From Deuterostichococcus epilithicus (Eukaryota > Chlorophyta > Trebouxiophyceae > Prasiolales > Stichococcaceae), in assembly GCA_033439295.1 (NCBI GenBank), contig JAVTLE010000001.1, positions 496,001-560,000 on the forward strand: a stretch of DNA of 64,000 nt, read 5' to 3'. A program made the position numbers and the translations under genes. This document shows, in pieces, positions 32,301 through 41,886 of the stretch. The notes beneath the pieces are model-generated. The model was not told the DNA's origin. It made no database searches and worked only from the letters and a program-made list of their open reading frames with translations. Every line of letters starts with the position of its first letter. Within the stretch, counting starts at the first letter, position 1.

Positions 32301-35300
32301 TGTGTGCGGTACACGATGAAGCCGCCCCTGCGGTGCGCCACAGCCTGTTAGCCAGACGTCTTGCAAGGTGGGATTGATGACGAGTACCCAAGGCTACCGG
32401 CATGTTTCAACGGATCGCCGTCCTCAAGATGCAGGCATGTTACACAGCTGCAGCAATTATGACTTCGAGAGCATAAATGCAAGCAGCAGTGCCCTATTGT
32501 GCGATCACTCATCAGTCAACCAAAAAAAATTCGCAATGCTTGTTACACAGAGATCTCCATGATGTCAGGCTACACCAAATAATACCAGACGGGTACCCAA
32601 AATGCAATGATGACGGAATACGGAACTCCGCACCTCTGCCCGTATTCCTCCATGATGTCGGGCTGCTCCGCGTTTGCGGCGCTGTCGCCCGCCAGGGCTT
32701 GCATGTTGTCCAGCAGCAGCGCCGACTGCGTCAGATTGACGGCCCCGTACGAGACCACACGCGGCGGTGGCTGCCGTGGCGGCGGCTCGACGCCCGTGTG
32801 CTCCTGGATGGCCGCCCGGATCATCTGCAGATGTGGTTGGGACAAGTTTAGCAGATCCCGGATTGGTAAACGATTGGGGGTCAAGGGGCGGCAGGGATCT
32901 CGAAGACAATGCAAAGCCCATGGCGGCGGGTTGGGTTCCATGCCCAGAGTATGCCCCCAGGTGACGGCCCAGGTCAGCTGCAAGATTTGGCGGACGCCAT
33001 GCAGTCAGATCAGGATGAATCAAAAGCCCTGTGGGACCTTCGCTGGACACGTAAGAAGGCTTCAACTGGCCAGAGCATTGCAGCATCCTGGCTCGGTTTC
33101 GTGTGTTGGCAACGAACAGGCGGCTGTCGCCGCCTGCCCGCGCGGCACAATGTCCTACTGGTGTGATTGCATTGCAGACCAGTCTCAGCTTCCATGTTCG
33201 CTTTCCAATCTGAGACAGCTTGTCCGTTCTCGGATATGCCTGACGTGTGCACCTCGAACTTGTTGTCGCCGCCGATGCCGGGCTGCCCGGTGGAGCCCGC
33301 CTCGCTGATGGGGCAGTCGTAGTCGTAGCTGGTGATGTGTGGCATGAACTGCGCCCCCACGTTTGCACCTGCACCGTTCAGCAGCATCAAATCAACGTGC
33401 AAGCGATGTATCTGAATCTCATGCTGCGTCAGCGCTGACGATGTGCCATCCGACCTGTGCGCCCACGGCGGGAAAAACTGAGGGTTACCAAACACCAGCG
33501 TTGCCTGAACTGAGTGACCCTCAGCAGCACGTCCATCTCAACTGCTCCTCTGCCTCTGCCTGGCCATTACTTGGATCATCACTCTGATCCTGTGCAGGCG
33601 GGGTCTCACCTGCCCAAAAGCCGAAGTTGGTGCCGCCGTGCGCCATGTAGAAGTTGACAGAGCCCGTGCCGCCGGCGTACGAAAGGATGCCCTGCAGCAG
33701 AGTCCTCGGCAGTGATGCCCATATCTGGCGTTTTGTTGTCTCCTTGGACATAGGTCGCCTTGCTCAGGCCTGCAGAACTCCGAAAACGAACGGATGTGCA
33801 GTCGTCATGCTGAGCGGAGAGCGTGCTGACCACTGTGCCAGCCTGTGTTTCGAAGGCTGCGGTGCAGGCAGACTGATGGTCGTCGGCAGTTAGTCAGTGG
33901 GGCATCGGTACCTTGAGGGTCGTCACCATCTGCGAGGCGCTTGTGTTTGCCATGCCTTCACCCCAGTGTGTCAGCCACCCCGTGCTGCGGGATTTGTACG
34001 GAAGAGCATCGGTGAGCAAATTCGAACGCAGGGCGCAGCAGCGACTGGCCAAGGTGCGGCGCGAACTACATGCCCGCTGGCCAGCAGGCAGGTCAAGATG
34101 CTGAGTGATGCCTTCGCAGGGTCGTGGAGAGGGCTCACTAGTATTCGCTGCAGAAGGGCGGCGACTTGCCGCTTGGGTTCATGGCCTTTTGCGCCAGGAA
34201 CGCGAGGTGCAGCTGGAACCAACCGGTGCCAAAATCGACCACCCTGCACAGCAGACCAGGCAGCATGTCCCCCAGTTTCGTGCTGCCCAGCACGTTTACG
34301 CATGCACAGACGAGCACAGACATGCCAATTCGGCGGCAAAGGAGGTGCATGGATGCAGCGCTCGCGGCGGCCGGCTGTCACACGCACGTGTAGACTTCGT
34401 CGCCGTACAGCGACCCCTTGGGCGTCATCGCCGGCGGGTCCGTGGTGTACAGAATGGTTTCGTTGCCAAGATGCTGACGCGCCACCGCCGCAAGGTGTCG
34501 CAAGTATGGCTTCTCGGTGCCGCTGCTGCAGAAGCCCAGCTCGTTCTCGATCTGCGCAGCGGTGCCGCCCAATTTCCATTGCGCGTTCGGCAGGCTGCTC
34601 CCGCCACACTGAGTCGTGCAACCGCAGCCCTGGCGCAAAAGCGCATGCGCCGGGGGCTTGCCCTAAAACCACTCCCAGATGTAGCCACGTGTGCCTAGTC
34701 TAAACCGATACCAGAGCGCAGCGGCAGGAGCGCAGTTGTAGGCCATTCTCATGGCTGAAAGATACATCTGAGAGCAGAGCAAGCATGGTTGCCGACCTGC
34801 ACCATGACGATGGGGCCGCCATTTTGGTACAGCAACGGCCGCATGCGCGGCAGCAGCTCCGCCCACCAGGCATCGACTGCCGCCAGGTAGTCCGGGTCCA
34901 TGGACCGCAGCCTCATGGTGCGTCCGCCCTTCACCTGTAAGCATGCCCCAGTTAATTGAAATGTTGGCTTCAACCCCTTCTTGTCCATATCCACCGCATG
35001 GTGTTGCCCTTCGCCTACTCGATCCACATCGGCCTCTTGTGTCTAAGTACACGACTCGACAACCTCGCGTGCAATTTGTGCGGCCTCATTGCAAGCCCGG
35101 CATCCCCACCCAAATACCCCATGACCCCTGCTAGGGGTGAGAAGCGTTCACACCTCGTTGACATTCATCGTCGCCAGCGCCCCAGCATTGTGCTGAACCC
35201 TGCTGAACGCTGCATGCCCCGCTCTGCCGGCAGCCGTCTCCTAGTCACACCACGTCTAGGGTGCTGCCCTCCGACGTGTTCCCACATTCAACAGCACGCC

Positions 35301-36178
35301 CTGCGCTGTCCGGCGCCCTCCAACCCAAAACCTCGTTGATTCCAAGTTACTTCACTGTTCTCTGGCTGGTCACAGTAATTTCCCTCACCAATAACCCTTC
35401 TCCGCCTCCGACCCACCTTGGAGGATGCCAGCCAGGCGGGGAAGCCGCCAAAGTCCCACTCGGCGCAGATGTAGGGCCCTGGCCGCAGCAGCACCAGCAG
35501 GTCCAGCTCCCGGGCCAGCCGCACAAAGCCCTCCAGGTCGGCAAAATCCTTCCAGGTGAAGTTGCCGGGCGCAGACTCGTGCAGGTTCCAGGGGACGTAT
35601 ACCTGTAGCGGCAGAAGGGGCAGGTTCATGAGGGCATGGATTCACGCTCCTACGACTGGTGCTGGACTGCAAGCAGTGCGAACGGCGTCGGCCTGCGGCT
35701 GCGGCGCCACGAGTGCAGGGCTGATGTGCAGCGTGACAGAATCGAAAGGTTTGCTGCTTAGCATGTGATGAGCTGGGCGGGTGGAACGACCGCAGGCGTC
35801 GCATGCAGCAATGGACAACCTGCTTCAAGCTACAGGGCACCAGCAACTTGCCTGAATGGCGTTCAGACCCATGGAGCGCACTCGCAGCAATCTATCACGC
35901 CAATATTCCGGGTGGATGCGGTTGTAATGTATGCTGCCGGAGATAAGTTGCAGGGGTCTGCCGTCCTTCAAGAATACATCATTTGCGATTGTGAACGTCC
36001 CAACAGCCTCCTTGTTAGACTCTGACACAGGAGTTCTTGTGACAGATGCATATGTCAGCAACATGACGCCGAGAATCAGGAGCAAAGCCCATCCGATACG
36101 AGACTTCTGAGACGAAACAGTGCGAGAGGATTGCGACGCGCGGAGCAGCGGCTCTTGCGATGGAGCTTCCGGATACAT
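26341..36178 (-). CDS. BGAL: GH35 beta-galactosidase, membrane-anchored, with two genes in one intron
   Basis: Exo-beta-galactosidase of the GLB1/plant type. The start ATG (36178) opens a short cytosolic part and a signal-anchor ([18 protein letters not shown]), then [20 protein letters not shown]. Later exons hold [39 protein letters not shown], acid/base IENELGF, DEVYT, the nucleophile block [30 protein letters not shown] and [14 protein letters not shown]-terminal beta domains follow: [35 protein letters not shown] (about 31901-31676), [17 protein letters not shown] (from 27893), [51 protein letters not shown] and a last exon ending APSTGV. The join 31676 to 27893 restores the family sequence (SMNGQALHGW) and needs a 3.8 kb intron containing CHMP1-B and a TPR gene. 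Intron 1 has a GC donor (ATTCAG|GCAAGT). Confidence 0.9.
27083..27290 (-). repeat. Echo of a beta-galactosidase exon 3' edge
   Basis: The exon end and donor at 27225-27290 (codes for [16 protein letters not shown]) is echoed downstream in the transcript at 27083-27155. The shared blocks are CCTCACCGGG and ACAGCGTCTGCT, in the same order. The echo is diverged and has a small insertion. Confidence 0.65.
27386..27473 (-). repeat. Echo of a beta-galactosidase exon 5' edge
   Basis: The acceptor and exon start (TGACGCAG then GGGCACC, coding GTFSASAG) recurs about 61 bp upstream in the transcript as GTCACGCAG then GGGCATG with a following GTCTGC. The match is short but aligned at the splice site. 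Confidence 0.6.
28395..29745 (-). CDS. CHMP1: ESCRT-III subunit CHMP1 (Vps46/Did2), copy B
   Basis: Second CHMP1 gene of the window. Five exons: 29745-29635 ([20 protein letters not shown]), then [38 protein letters not shown], a long exon (about 29032-28807; [40 protein letters not shown]) and the last exon with [14 protein letters not shown], ending in the MIM1-like [12 protein letters not shown] (TAG at 28397-28395). It matches copy A along its whole length, but the linker before MIM1 differs ([15 protein letters not shown]). One intron seen in copy A is absent, so the two are not a recent duplication. All expected ESCRT-III helices are intact. It lies wholly inside an intron of the beta-galactosidase gene, on the same strand, which is unusual for a nested gene. 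Confidence 0.92.
30126..31200 (+). CDS. TPR-like protein, probably plastid-targeted
   Basis: Three exons (30126-30520, 30683-30770, 31027-31200) join in frame. The first about 90 residues are Ala/Arg/Ser-rich with few acids ([20 protein letters not shown]), like a plastid transit peptide. The mature part has one TPR unit ([27 protein letters not shown]), a second one ([20 protein letters not shown]), and a closing motif ([40 protein letters not shown]) ending LLKGFN. The pattern ALxAGYxDYxxLRxDPDLxPLR is common in small chloroplast TPR proteins of plants and algae; no specific partner can be named. It is head-to-head with CHMP1-B (380 bp apart), and both lie within the beta-galactosidase intron. 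Confidence 0.8.
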
Positions 36179-37055
36179 GATGTCCAGCAATTTGCAACTG
36201 TTTTTCGCAAATTAGAGCGCCGTTGGGGCAGGCTGCACCTCGTGCACCAGAAAAGTTGCTTGCGTCAGCAATGCCTTCCTGATAACTGCTTCCAGCCACC
36301 TGCCTGATCAGCTGGAGCTTGATGCGGGCGGCAACGCGGTGGCACTTCCATGTAGTGTAGGCCAGAGACCATCCACAAATGCATGCTGGTCCGGAGCTAG
36401 GCCTGCGCAGCGCTTTGTGCTCCTCATCGCAAAGTTGCTGGACGTCTGCTCAGACACCCAGGCTTGCAAGTAATCTATCGAGCGTTAAGACAGGAAAGCG
36501 GATATACCGTGAATATCATGATGTTCCCCGCGGCTAGCTCAAGGAAGGCAGATTTGCAACTTGCCGCTGACGGCACGCCTGCCCAGAGGTGCCCTTCCCC
36601 TTGCTTTGGTGACCTCCAGTCAATTCAACACGTTACTGAGGCTTCGAGTTCGCACATTCGTGGGGGGTGAAGGCCTCCTCGTGCTTCATTTGCGTGGCTG
36701 AGGGCTTGGCGCCAAACCACAGGGCGCGGAGCGCCACCGCAAGCTGTCGGCTGAAGACCCGGCCCGTTCAAGCAGCACAGCCTCGGAGCACGCAGCTATT
36801 CGCGTCAGGCAGACTCACGAGGTGCCGGCGCTGTTTATACACGGACAGCCGCGCTGCCGTGGTGCTGCACGCCTGGGATTGCAACCCCACGTGAACCCAC
36901 CGGCAATGCATATGCTGCTGCAGGGAGCAGCTGGCACCGTCACTAGCAGCACTCGCGAACCAGCTGCGGCAGCCGGCCGTACGTGAGCCGTCCCTGGAGC
37001 TTAAAAATAAGCCGGGGCGGGATGCTGGCACTGAGCCTGAAGCCGCCGTCATCCC
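36179..37055. promoter_or_regulatory. Divergent promoter region
   Basis: It lies between the beta-galactosidase start (-) and the mTERF-like gene (+). Possible upstream exons of the latter cannot be excluded; nothing is firmly coding. Confidence 0.35.
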
Positions 37056-39051
37056 ATGGAACAAAGCCACGGAGGTGAGCTGAGTTTGCGAGGCGCTCTG
37101 CAACCTTCGTCCCCGGCTTCTGAGTGCTGGACAGCCACGAATGCTGCAGCCACGGCAGCCCTTCACCCTCTGCTGCCGCCGGCCCAGCTGCTGAATTCTG
37201 CTCGCCGCGCCCGCGTCGACACCTTTGGCCTGATGGCCGGCGACCTAGAGCCTACAGCAGAGTTGTGCGCGGTGCAGTTCCCAGTGATGCATTTTTGATC
37301 GGCGCGCAGCGCCCGTGGGCAATTTGCTGCCTGCAACCCTGACTCTTCAACACTATCGACGCTGCGCAGCGTGCAGTCATGCACTTTTGGACGACGCGCG
37401 GCGCACTCGTGGACGAGGCGCTGTGGCAGAGTCCTCGGCAGGCTGCGGAGCAGCAGGCGCTGCGGGGTAGGTTGCGGCGATGGGCGGCCAGCATCGCCCG
37501 GCACCGCGACGTGCAGTTCCTTGAGCGGTGTGCGCCCCTCCCATCAAACTGATTCTGCCAGTCGTGTAGGTCGAGAGCATGCTCAGATTTGGGGCTCGGG
37601 CTGAGAGCGAGGCTCGTGACGCCCTGCATCGCCACACACTATGGCAGCGCGCTGTTCCGAAAAGGGGGGCGAGTGATGCACACGACGCCCTGCATCGCGA
37701 CATTATGGCAGCGCGGCGTTACGAGGAGAGAGCCGGGGGGGAATGGGCACCAGGCATGTCACCGCTGGCAGCTTTTAGGCGGGCTGTGTGCTGTTTGAAT
37801 CTTCGCGATCTGCCCTTTGGCTTCATCAGCCCTGGACCGACCCTCCAGAAAAGCCCAATTGTTGACCTCTGCTCGGCAGGTATGCCGGAAGCTGGGACGC
37901 AGCGGCGGCCGCCATGGGCAGCGGCATCGATGTCAATCGGATGGTGCTGAGCAAGAAGTCCATCGTGGCATTGCGGCTCTCGCCGCTGCGGGTGCTGCGC
38001 AATGCCGTGACCATCGAACGGCTGTTTGAGGAGGCCGGCATGAAGTTCCACCCGCATCGTCACGTGTCACTGGTGAGCAGTGGCCCAACATCCATGTGCA
38101 ACCACTGTCCGAGCTGCTGCCGTCGTCGCGTGATGCCATGCGAGCTTCGGATGTTGGCGCAGGCTGCCGGCGCTTGCAACTGTCAGGGCACATGTGCCTC
38201 TGGTGGGGCACTCAGTTGCAGCATGTGTGCCGCGCTGCACTCGAGCTGAATCGGAGCCCAGAACCCAGCGAGTTTGGATCGCTTTTAACTAAGCTCGTCG
38301 TGACACTGCACTGATGCAGGTGTTGGGCTCGCCGAGGCTGGTGGAGCAGCGGCTGCCGCAGCTACTGGCGGCCATCGCCGGCTGGGGCCTGCCGGTCGAC
38401 GCCGTGCGGCTCCTGGAGGCGCAGCCGCGGCTGCTGAACGCCGACCTGGCCACCATACACGAGCGGGTGGCGGGCATGCAGGCGCTGCATCCAGGGCTGG
38501 ACGTCGCCGGCGCGATCACTCGTGTCGACTCGTTGCTAGGCAGGCGGGTCGAGACGGTGGCGGCCATATGGCGGGGCCTGCAGGCGGCTGCGGGCCTCGA
38601 CGACGAGCAGATGGTGGAGCTCATCAACTACGACCCAACACCGCTGAGCATGCAGCTGGAGGCGGCGCGGTGGAAGCTGGCGCTGTATCACGCGTACGAG
38701 CGCCGGCGGGCAGCCGCGCCGCCGGCGCAGCGGCTGACCCAGCGCGGCCTCCCGCGGAAGGAGCAGCAGCTGACCTTTCCCTCCTGGCTGGCCAACGTGC
38801 TGAAAGTTAGCGTCGTGCGCTTCCGGCGGCTGGAGTACCTCATGAGTATAGACGTGTATGACAAGCGGGCATACACCATCCTGCGAGAGTCTGACACGGC
38901 GTTCATGGTACGGCACGCAGACTTCTTGCAGTTTCTGCAGTGGCCGGGGCCCAAGTTTGAGCTTGAGATGGCACCCACGGCTGAGCCAGGTACAGCTTCC
39001 GCAGCTGAGCCAGAGACAGCTCCTGCCATTGAGCCAAAGATGATTGCATGA
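37056..39051 (+). CDS. mTERF-like helical repeat protein (tentative)
   Basis: Three 3' exons are well supported. One ends at 37527 (HFWTTRGALVDEALWQSPRQ, AASIARHRDVQFLER). The second is 37880-38072 (YAGSWDAAAAAMGSGIDVNR, SKKSIVALRLSPLRVLRNAV). The third is 38320-39051 (LGSPRLVEQRLPQLLAAIAG, WGLPVDAVRLLEAQPRLLNA). All phases match. The repeated pattern of short helices with Pro before a Leu pair (QPRLL, SPLRVL) suggests the mTERF family of organellar nucleic-acid-binding proteins, but the match is loose. The C-terminal 30 residues are a degenerate repeat (APTAEPGTASAAEPETAPAI). The 5' exon is uncertain: 37056-37277 (MEQSHGGELSLRGALQP) is the best candidate, but ATG 37379 could also be the start. 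Confidence 0.6.
37270..37420 (+). repeat. Echo of the 5' edge of an mTERF-like gene exon
   Basis: The exon start at 37371-37420 (GTGCAGTCATGCACTTTTGG) has a relaxed copy about 104 bp upstream (GTGCAGTTCCCAGTGATGC, then ATTTTTGATCGGCGCGCAG), with a stop codon in frame. Confidence 0.65.
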
Positions 39052-39439
39052 CCAACGTGTATGTTGGGGGATTCCGTTGCAACTCGAGCCCAGTCGTGGA
39101 ACATGCAGTCACGATTGATGCTGTTTGTGATGCGCCTCGAATAAGATCTTCTTGTGGGGATTTGGCGTCCCAAGGCTGTGCTCCGGGCAAAGGTGCAGGG
39201 GCATTGCTGTCTGGAAGCGTTTGACGCCCGTATCTAGGGGTGCCTTGTACCCTTACAAGTCTCCACAAAAGCTTCCAGAAAGTACAATTGCACAGGGTCA
39301 CCGACCATGCACACACGAGGCTCAGGGGTAGCGAGGCTGCCATAAAGGCCGCGTGCTCGCTTGATGCCACGCACAGCCGGATGTGCTGAGGCCGCCAACA
39401 CCCCGCCCGCAGCTGCAGGCCGCGCCGCACTGGCGCAGC
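39052..39439. other. Tail-to-tail intergenic region
   Basis: It lies between the mTERF-like and S19 stop codons. A minus-strand TGTAA lies at 39253-39257. No exon is seen. Confidence 0.45.
39253..39257 (-). terminator. Possible TGTAA poly(A) signal of RPS19
   Basis: Algal-type poly(A) motif 183 bases beyond the S19 stop codon on the same strand, a normal 3' UTR distance. Confidence 0.35.
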
Positions 39440-41433
39440 CTAGGCCATGATCGAGCGCTTGAGCTCGATGCGGCCCGCGATCAGGTCCAGGTCGCGCTGG
39501 CCCTGCAGCGGAGACAGCGCGCAAAATCGGTAGAGCCTTCGAGACGACTGGTTGGAATGCGCCCCGCCGGCCAGCCTGCGCGAGCGGGCTCTGCTGGACC
39601 GACATGAGGTGGCAACAGCACTGTCAAGGTGTGCAAAAGGTGCGATGTGGACCGCAGATGGACAGTGCGGGACGGCTGTGCCGCGCAGCACCCGCGCCGC
39701 TGCAAAGGCAGTGCCTCATGATACAGTCCTCAGGCCTTCCTGCCCGGTGTTGGCAGAAATCAGGGCGCCTGGCTCTCTGCCCACGACCACCACCAGGCTG
39801 CAGCTGCCACAGCTTGAGCCCTTGACGCAGCGACGCAGCAGCAGCATCGTCGCAGGAGGCGGCGGCGGCTGGGGGCACCTGGAAGGTGATGCGGCGGCCG
39901 CCGTGCGAGCCGGTGTGCTTCCCCACGAGGCCCTCAACCCTACAAACCTAGAACCCTCCAAACCGCACCTGGGAGGTGATGCGGCGGCCGCCATGCGAGC
40001 CGGTGTGCTTCTCCACGAAGCCGATGGTCTCCAGCTGCTGCAGGATGTGGCGGATGAGGCCGCCCGAGGCACGCGCAAAGTGCTCCGGGACAACGCCCTT
40101 GCGCTTGTTGCGCCCGCCGTACTGCCGCCGCAGCGCACCCACGCCGAGGCCCTGCTTGATGTAGATCTTGCGCGCCAGCGAGGCTGCGGGACAGCATTGC
40201 AGAGGCGGTCAGCAAGGCTTGCAGGGCAGGGGGACGCGCGCGCGCTGGGTCAGAAGCACAAGGACCTTTCCGACCACGCGCCGCTGCTGACGGGACTGTT
40301 CCTGCCACCAGCGCTGGCCATGTGCGGCAGAGGCAGCCTCACTCTGGCAATCTCTGCCTCCAGCCCTCCGCCCTTTTCCCTCTTGCTCAGTGGAAAGCTA
40401 CCGGTGTCAGCGCACGATCCTCAGATGCAGGGGGCAATAGTGCTGAGTGACCAGCACCCACCTGCACGAACGTAGTACCAGTCGGGGTCGTACGGGGCCA
40501 GCTCCTTGAAGGCGCCCGTCTTCACCAGGTCCACCCAGTTCGGCAGCTGCATCTGCGACACAGGAAAAGGGCAGCGAAGGTGAGGGGCGGCAGAGTCGCC
40601 GGCGAACATGGGACATGGTGGAGCCTGGTTTGGTCTGGTCCGAAAGCTTCCCAGGCCGAGGTTCGAGCGCCTCGAGTCTCTGTCACTGAGTTGCAGGCAG
40701 TGCTGCGTGGGAGGCCTGGCTGAAGGAAGCACATTTGCCATATGCGTGTGCCGCTGCGGCACATCTGAACGAGGGACGCAGACCTCAAGAGAGCGTGCTC
40801 GCAGCATGCCATGCAACACCAGTCAGGCTCAAGAGGACCTGCGAGGGCTCCTGCTGAACGGCAAGCTACCAAAGTGTCTGCCCTCCCGAAGCACACGTCA
40901 ACTCAACCAAAGTTGGCTCAGCATCACAAGGTTGCCAGACCACGCCAGCTGCTGCAAGGATCCTATGTAGCACTCCTGTATGCGCTAGCTTACAGCCAGA
41001 GTCGTTTGGCCAGCTGTACATGCTGCTTAGAGCTGGTGCTGCATCCATCATATTGCACTGAGCTGAACCCGTCCAGTGGGGGTGAGATGATGACCCCGCT
41101 CTGCAAGGCGCTCGCGAAGAGCCTGCTGGAGAGCTGGCGAACCAGCGTTGGGCTGCAGCCTCGGCCTGGCACATTGCTCGCTGCAGCCATCTGCAGGGCG
41201 GCTTTGAGGGCTGCTGGGCTGGCGACGTCGCTGAAGAGACCGGAGTGGCGGCCAGAAGGCTCCGCTGTACCCTCTGCGCCGTCCCGCTGCCGTTCTTGAG
41301 CCGCTGTAGGCTGCCACACCAGGCATCCCACCTTGTCATTGGTCTTCAAGTGTGCAGCGTACGCCTCAATGAACGCCTCTGGGGGCACATCCTTGACCGC
41401 CCGCGGCTGGAACGCGACCTCCTCCTCCGCCAT
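39440..41433 (-). CDS. RPS19: 40S ribosomal protein S19
   Basis: Small-subunit protein needed for 18S rRNA maturation. Four exons are clear: 41433-41332 ([27 protein letters not shown]), about 40552-40464 ([29 protein letters not shown]), 40183-39969 ([57 protein letters not shown]) and 39502-39440 ([20 protein letters not shown]). Length is about 155 residues, as usual for the family, and every conserved block is present. The 3' edge of exon 3 is duplicated once in intron 3. The promoter carries a telo-box (41537-41545). It is head-to-head with the Tudor-like gene. Confidence 0.97.
39880..40020 (-). repeat. Tandem copy of the 3' edge of RPS19 exon 3
   Basis: The exon end and donor at 39969-40020 ([18 protein letters not shown]) recur at 39880-39931 ([18 protein letters not shown]), 89 bp farther into the intron. 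The copy is in frame and keeps a potential donor. Confidence 0.9.
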
Positions 41434-41886
41434 GGTGCCCTGGCGTGAGGTGGCCTGGCTACCGTTGCACGCTGAGAAAGGCCGAGCTTGGCAGTGGCGC
41501 CGTCCTGTTGTGGGAGCTCTGTAAGTACTGACGCTTAAACCCTAGACTTTTCTTATCATCAACATGCAACGGCACACGGCAGATGGCTGATGGCTCCACT
41601 TATGAGCCGCAATCAATACACAACAGCAACGTGCACATTGTAGCATTGCATGCCGGCTGATCGGGCATGCGGCTTGAATCACTATCGAGCACTGTTCACC
41701 AGATCGGCATGGTCCCAACAGCTAGCCCTTGACGTGTAGGATCAGAATGAGTTGAACCGTCATAGGCAACTTGAACACATACAGCTCCATCAGCAGACGC
41801 ACATGAATTTGCGTCGCCATCCTGCACACTGAATGGTACTACCGGTGGCGGCCCCCTTTATACAGGTCTAGCGGCCGAACTCTGAC
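41434..41886. promoter_or_regulatory. Bidirectional promoter region RPS19 / Tudor-like gene
   Basis: 453 bp lie between two divergent ATGs. A telo-box lies 104 bp upstream of the S19 start codon. No other motif is certain. Confidence 0.5.
41537..41545 (+). promoter_or_regulatory. Telo-box (AAACCCTAG)
   Basis: AAACCCTA is the telo-box found near the transcription start of many plant ribosomal protein genes. This copy is in the S19 promoter, which fits that role. Confidence 0.55.

Noticed and set aside
37617-37730. 64-bp tandem repeat (GACGCCCTGCATCGC) in an mTERF-like gene intron
   Set aside because: A real short repeat, but it does not touch an exon edge and shows no coding or structural role.
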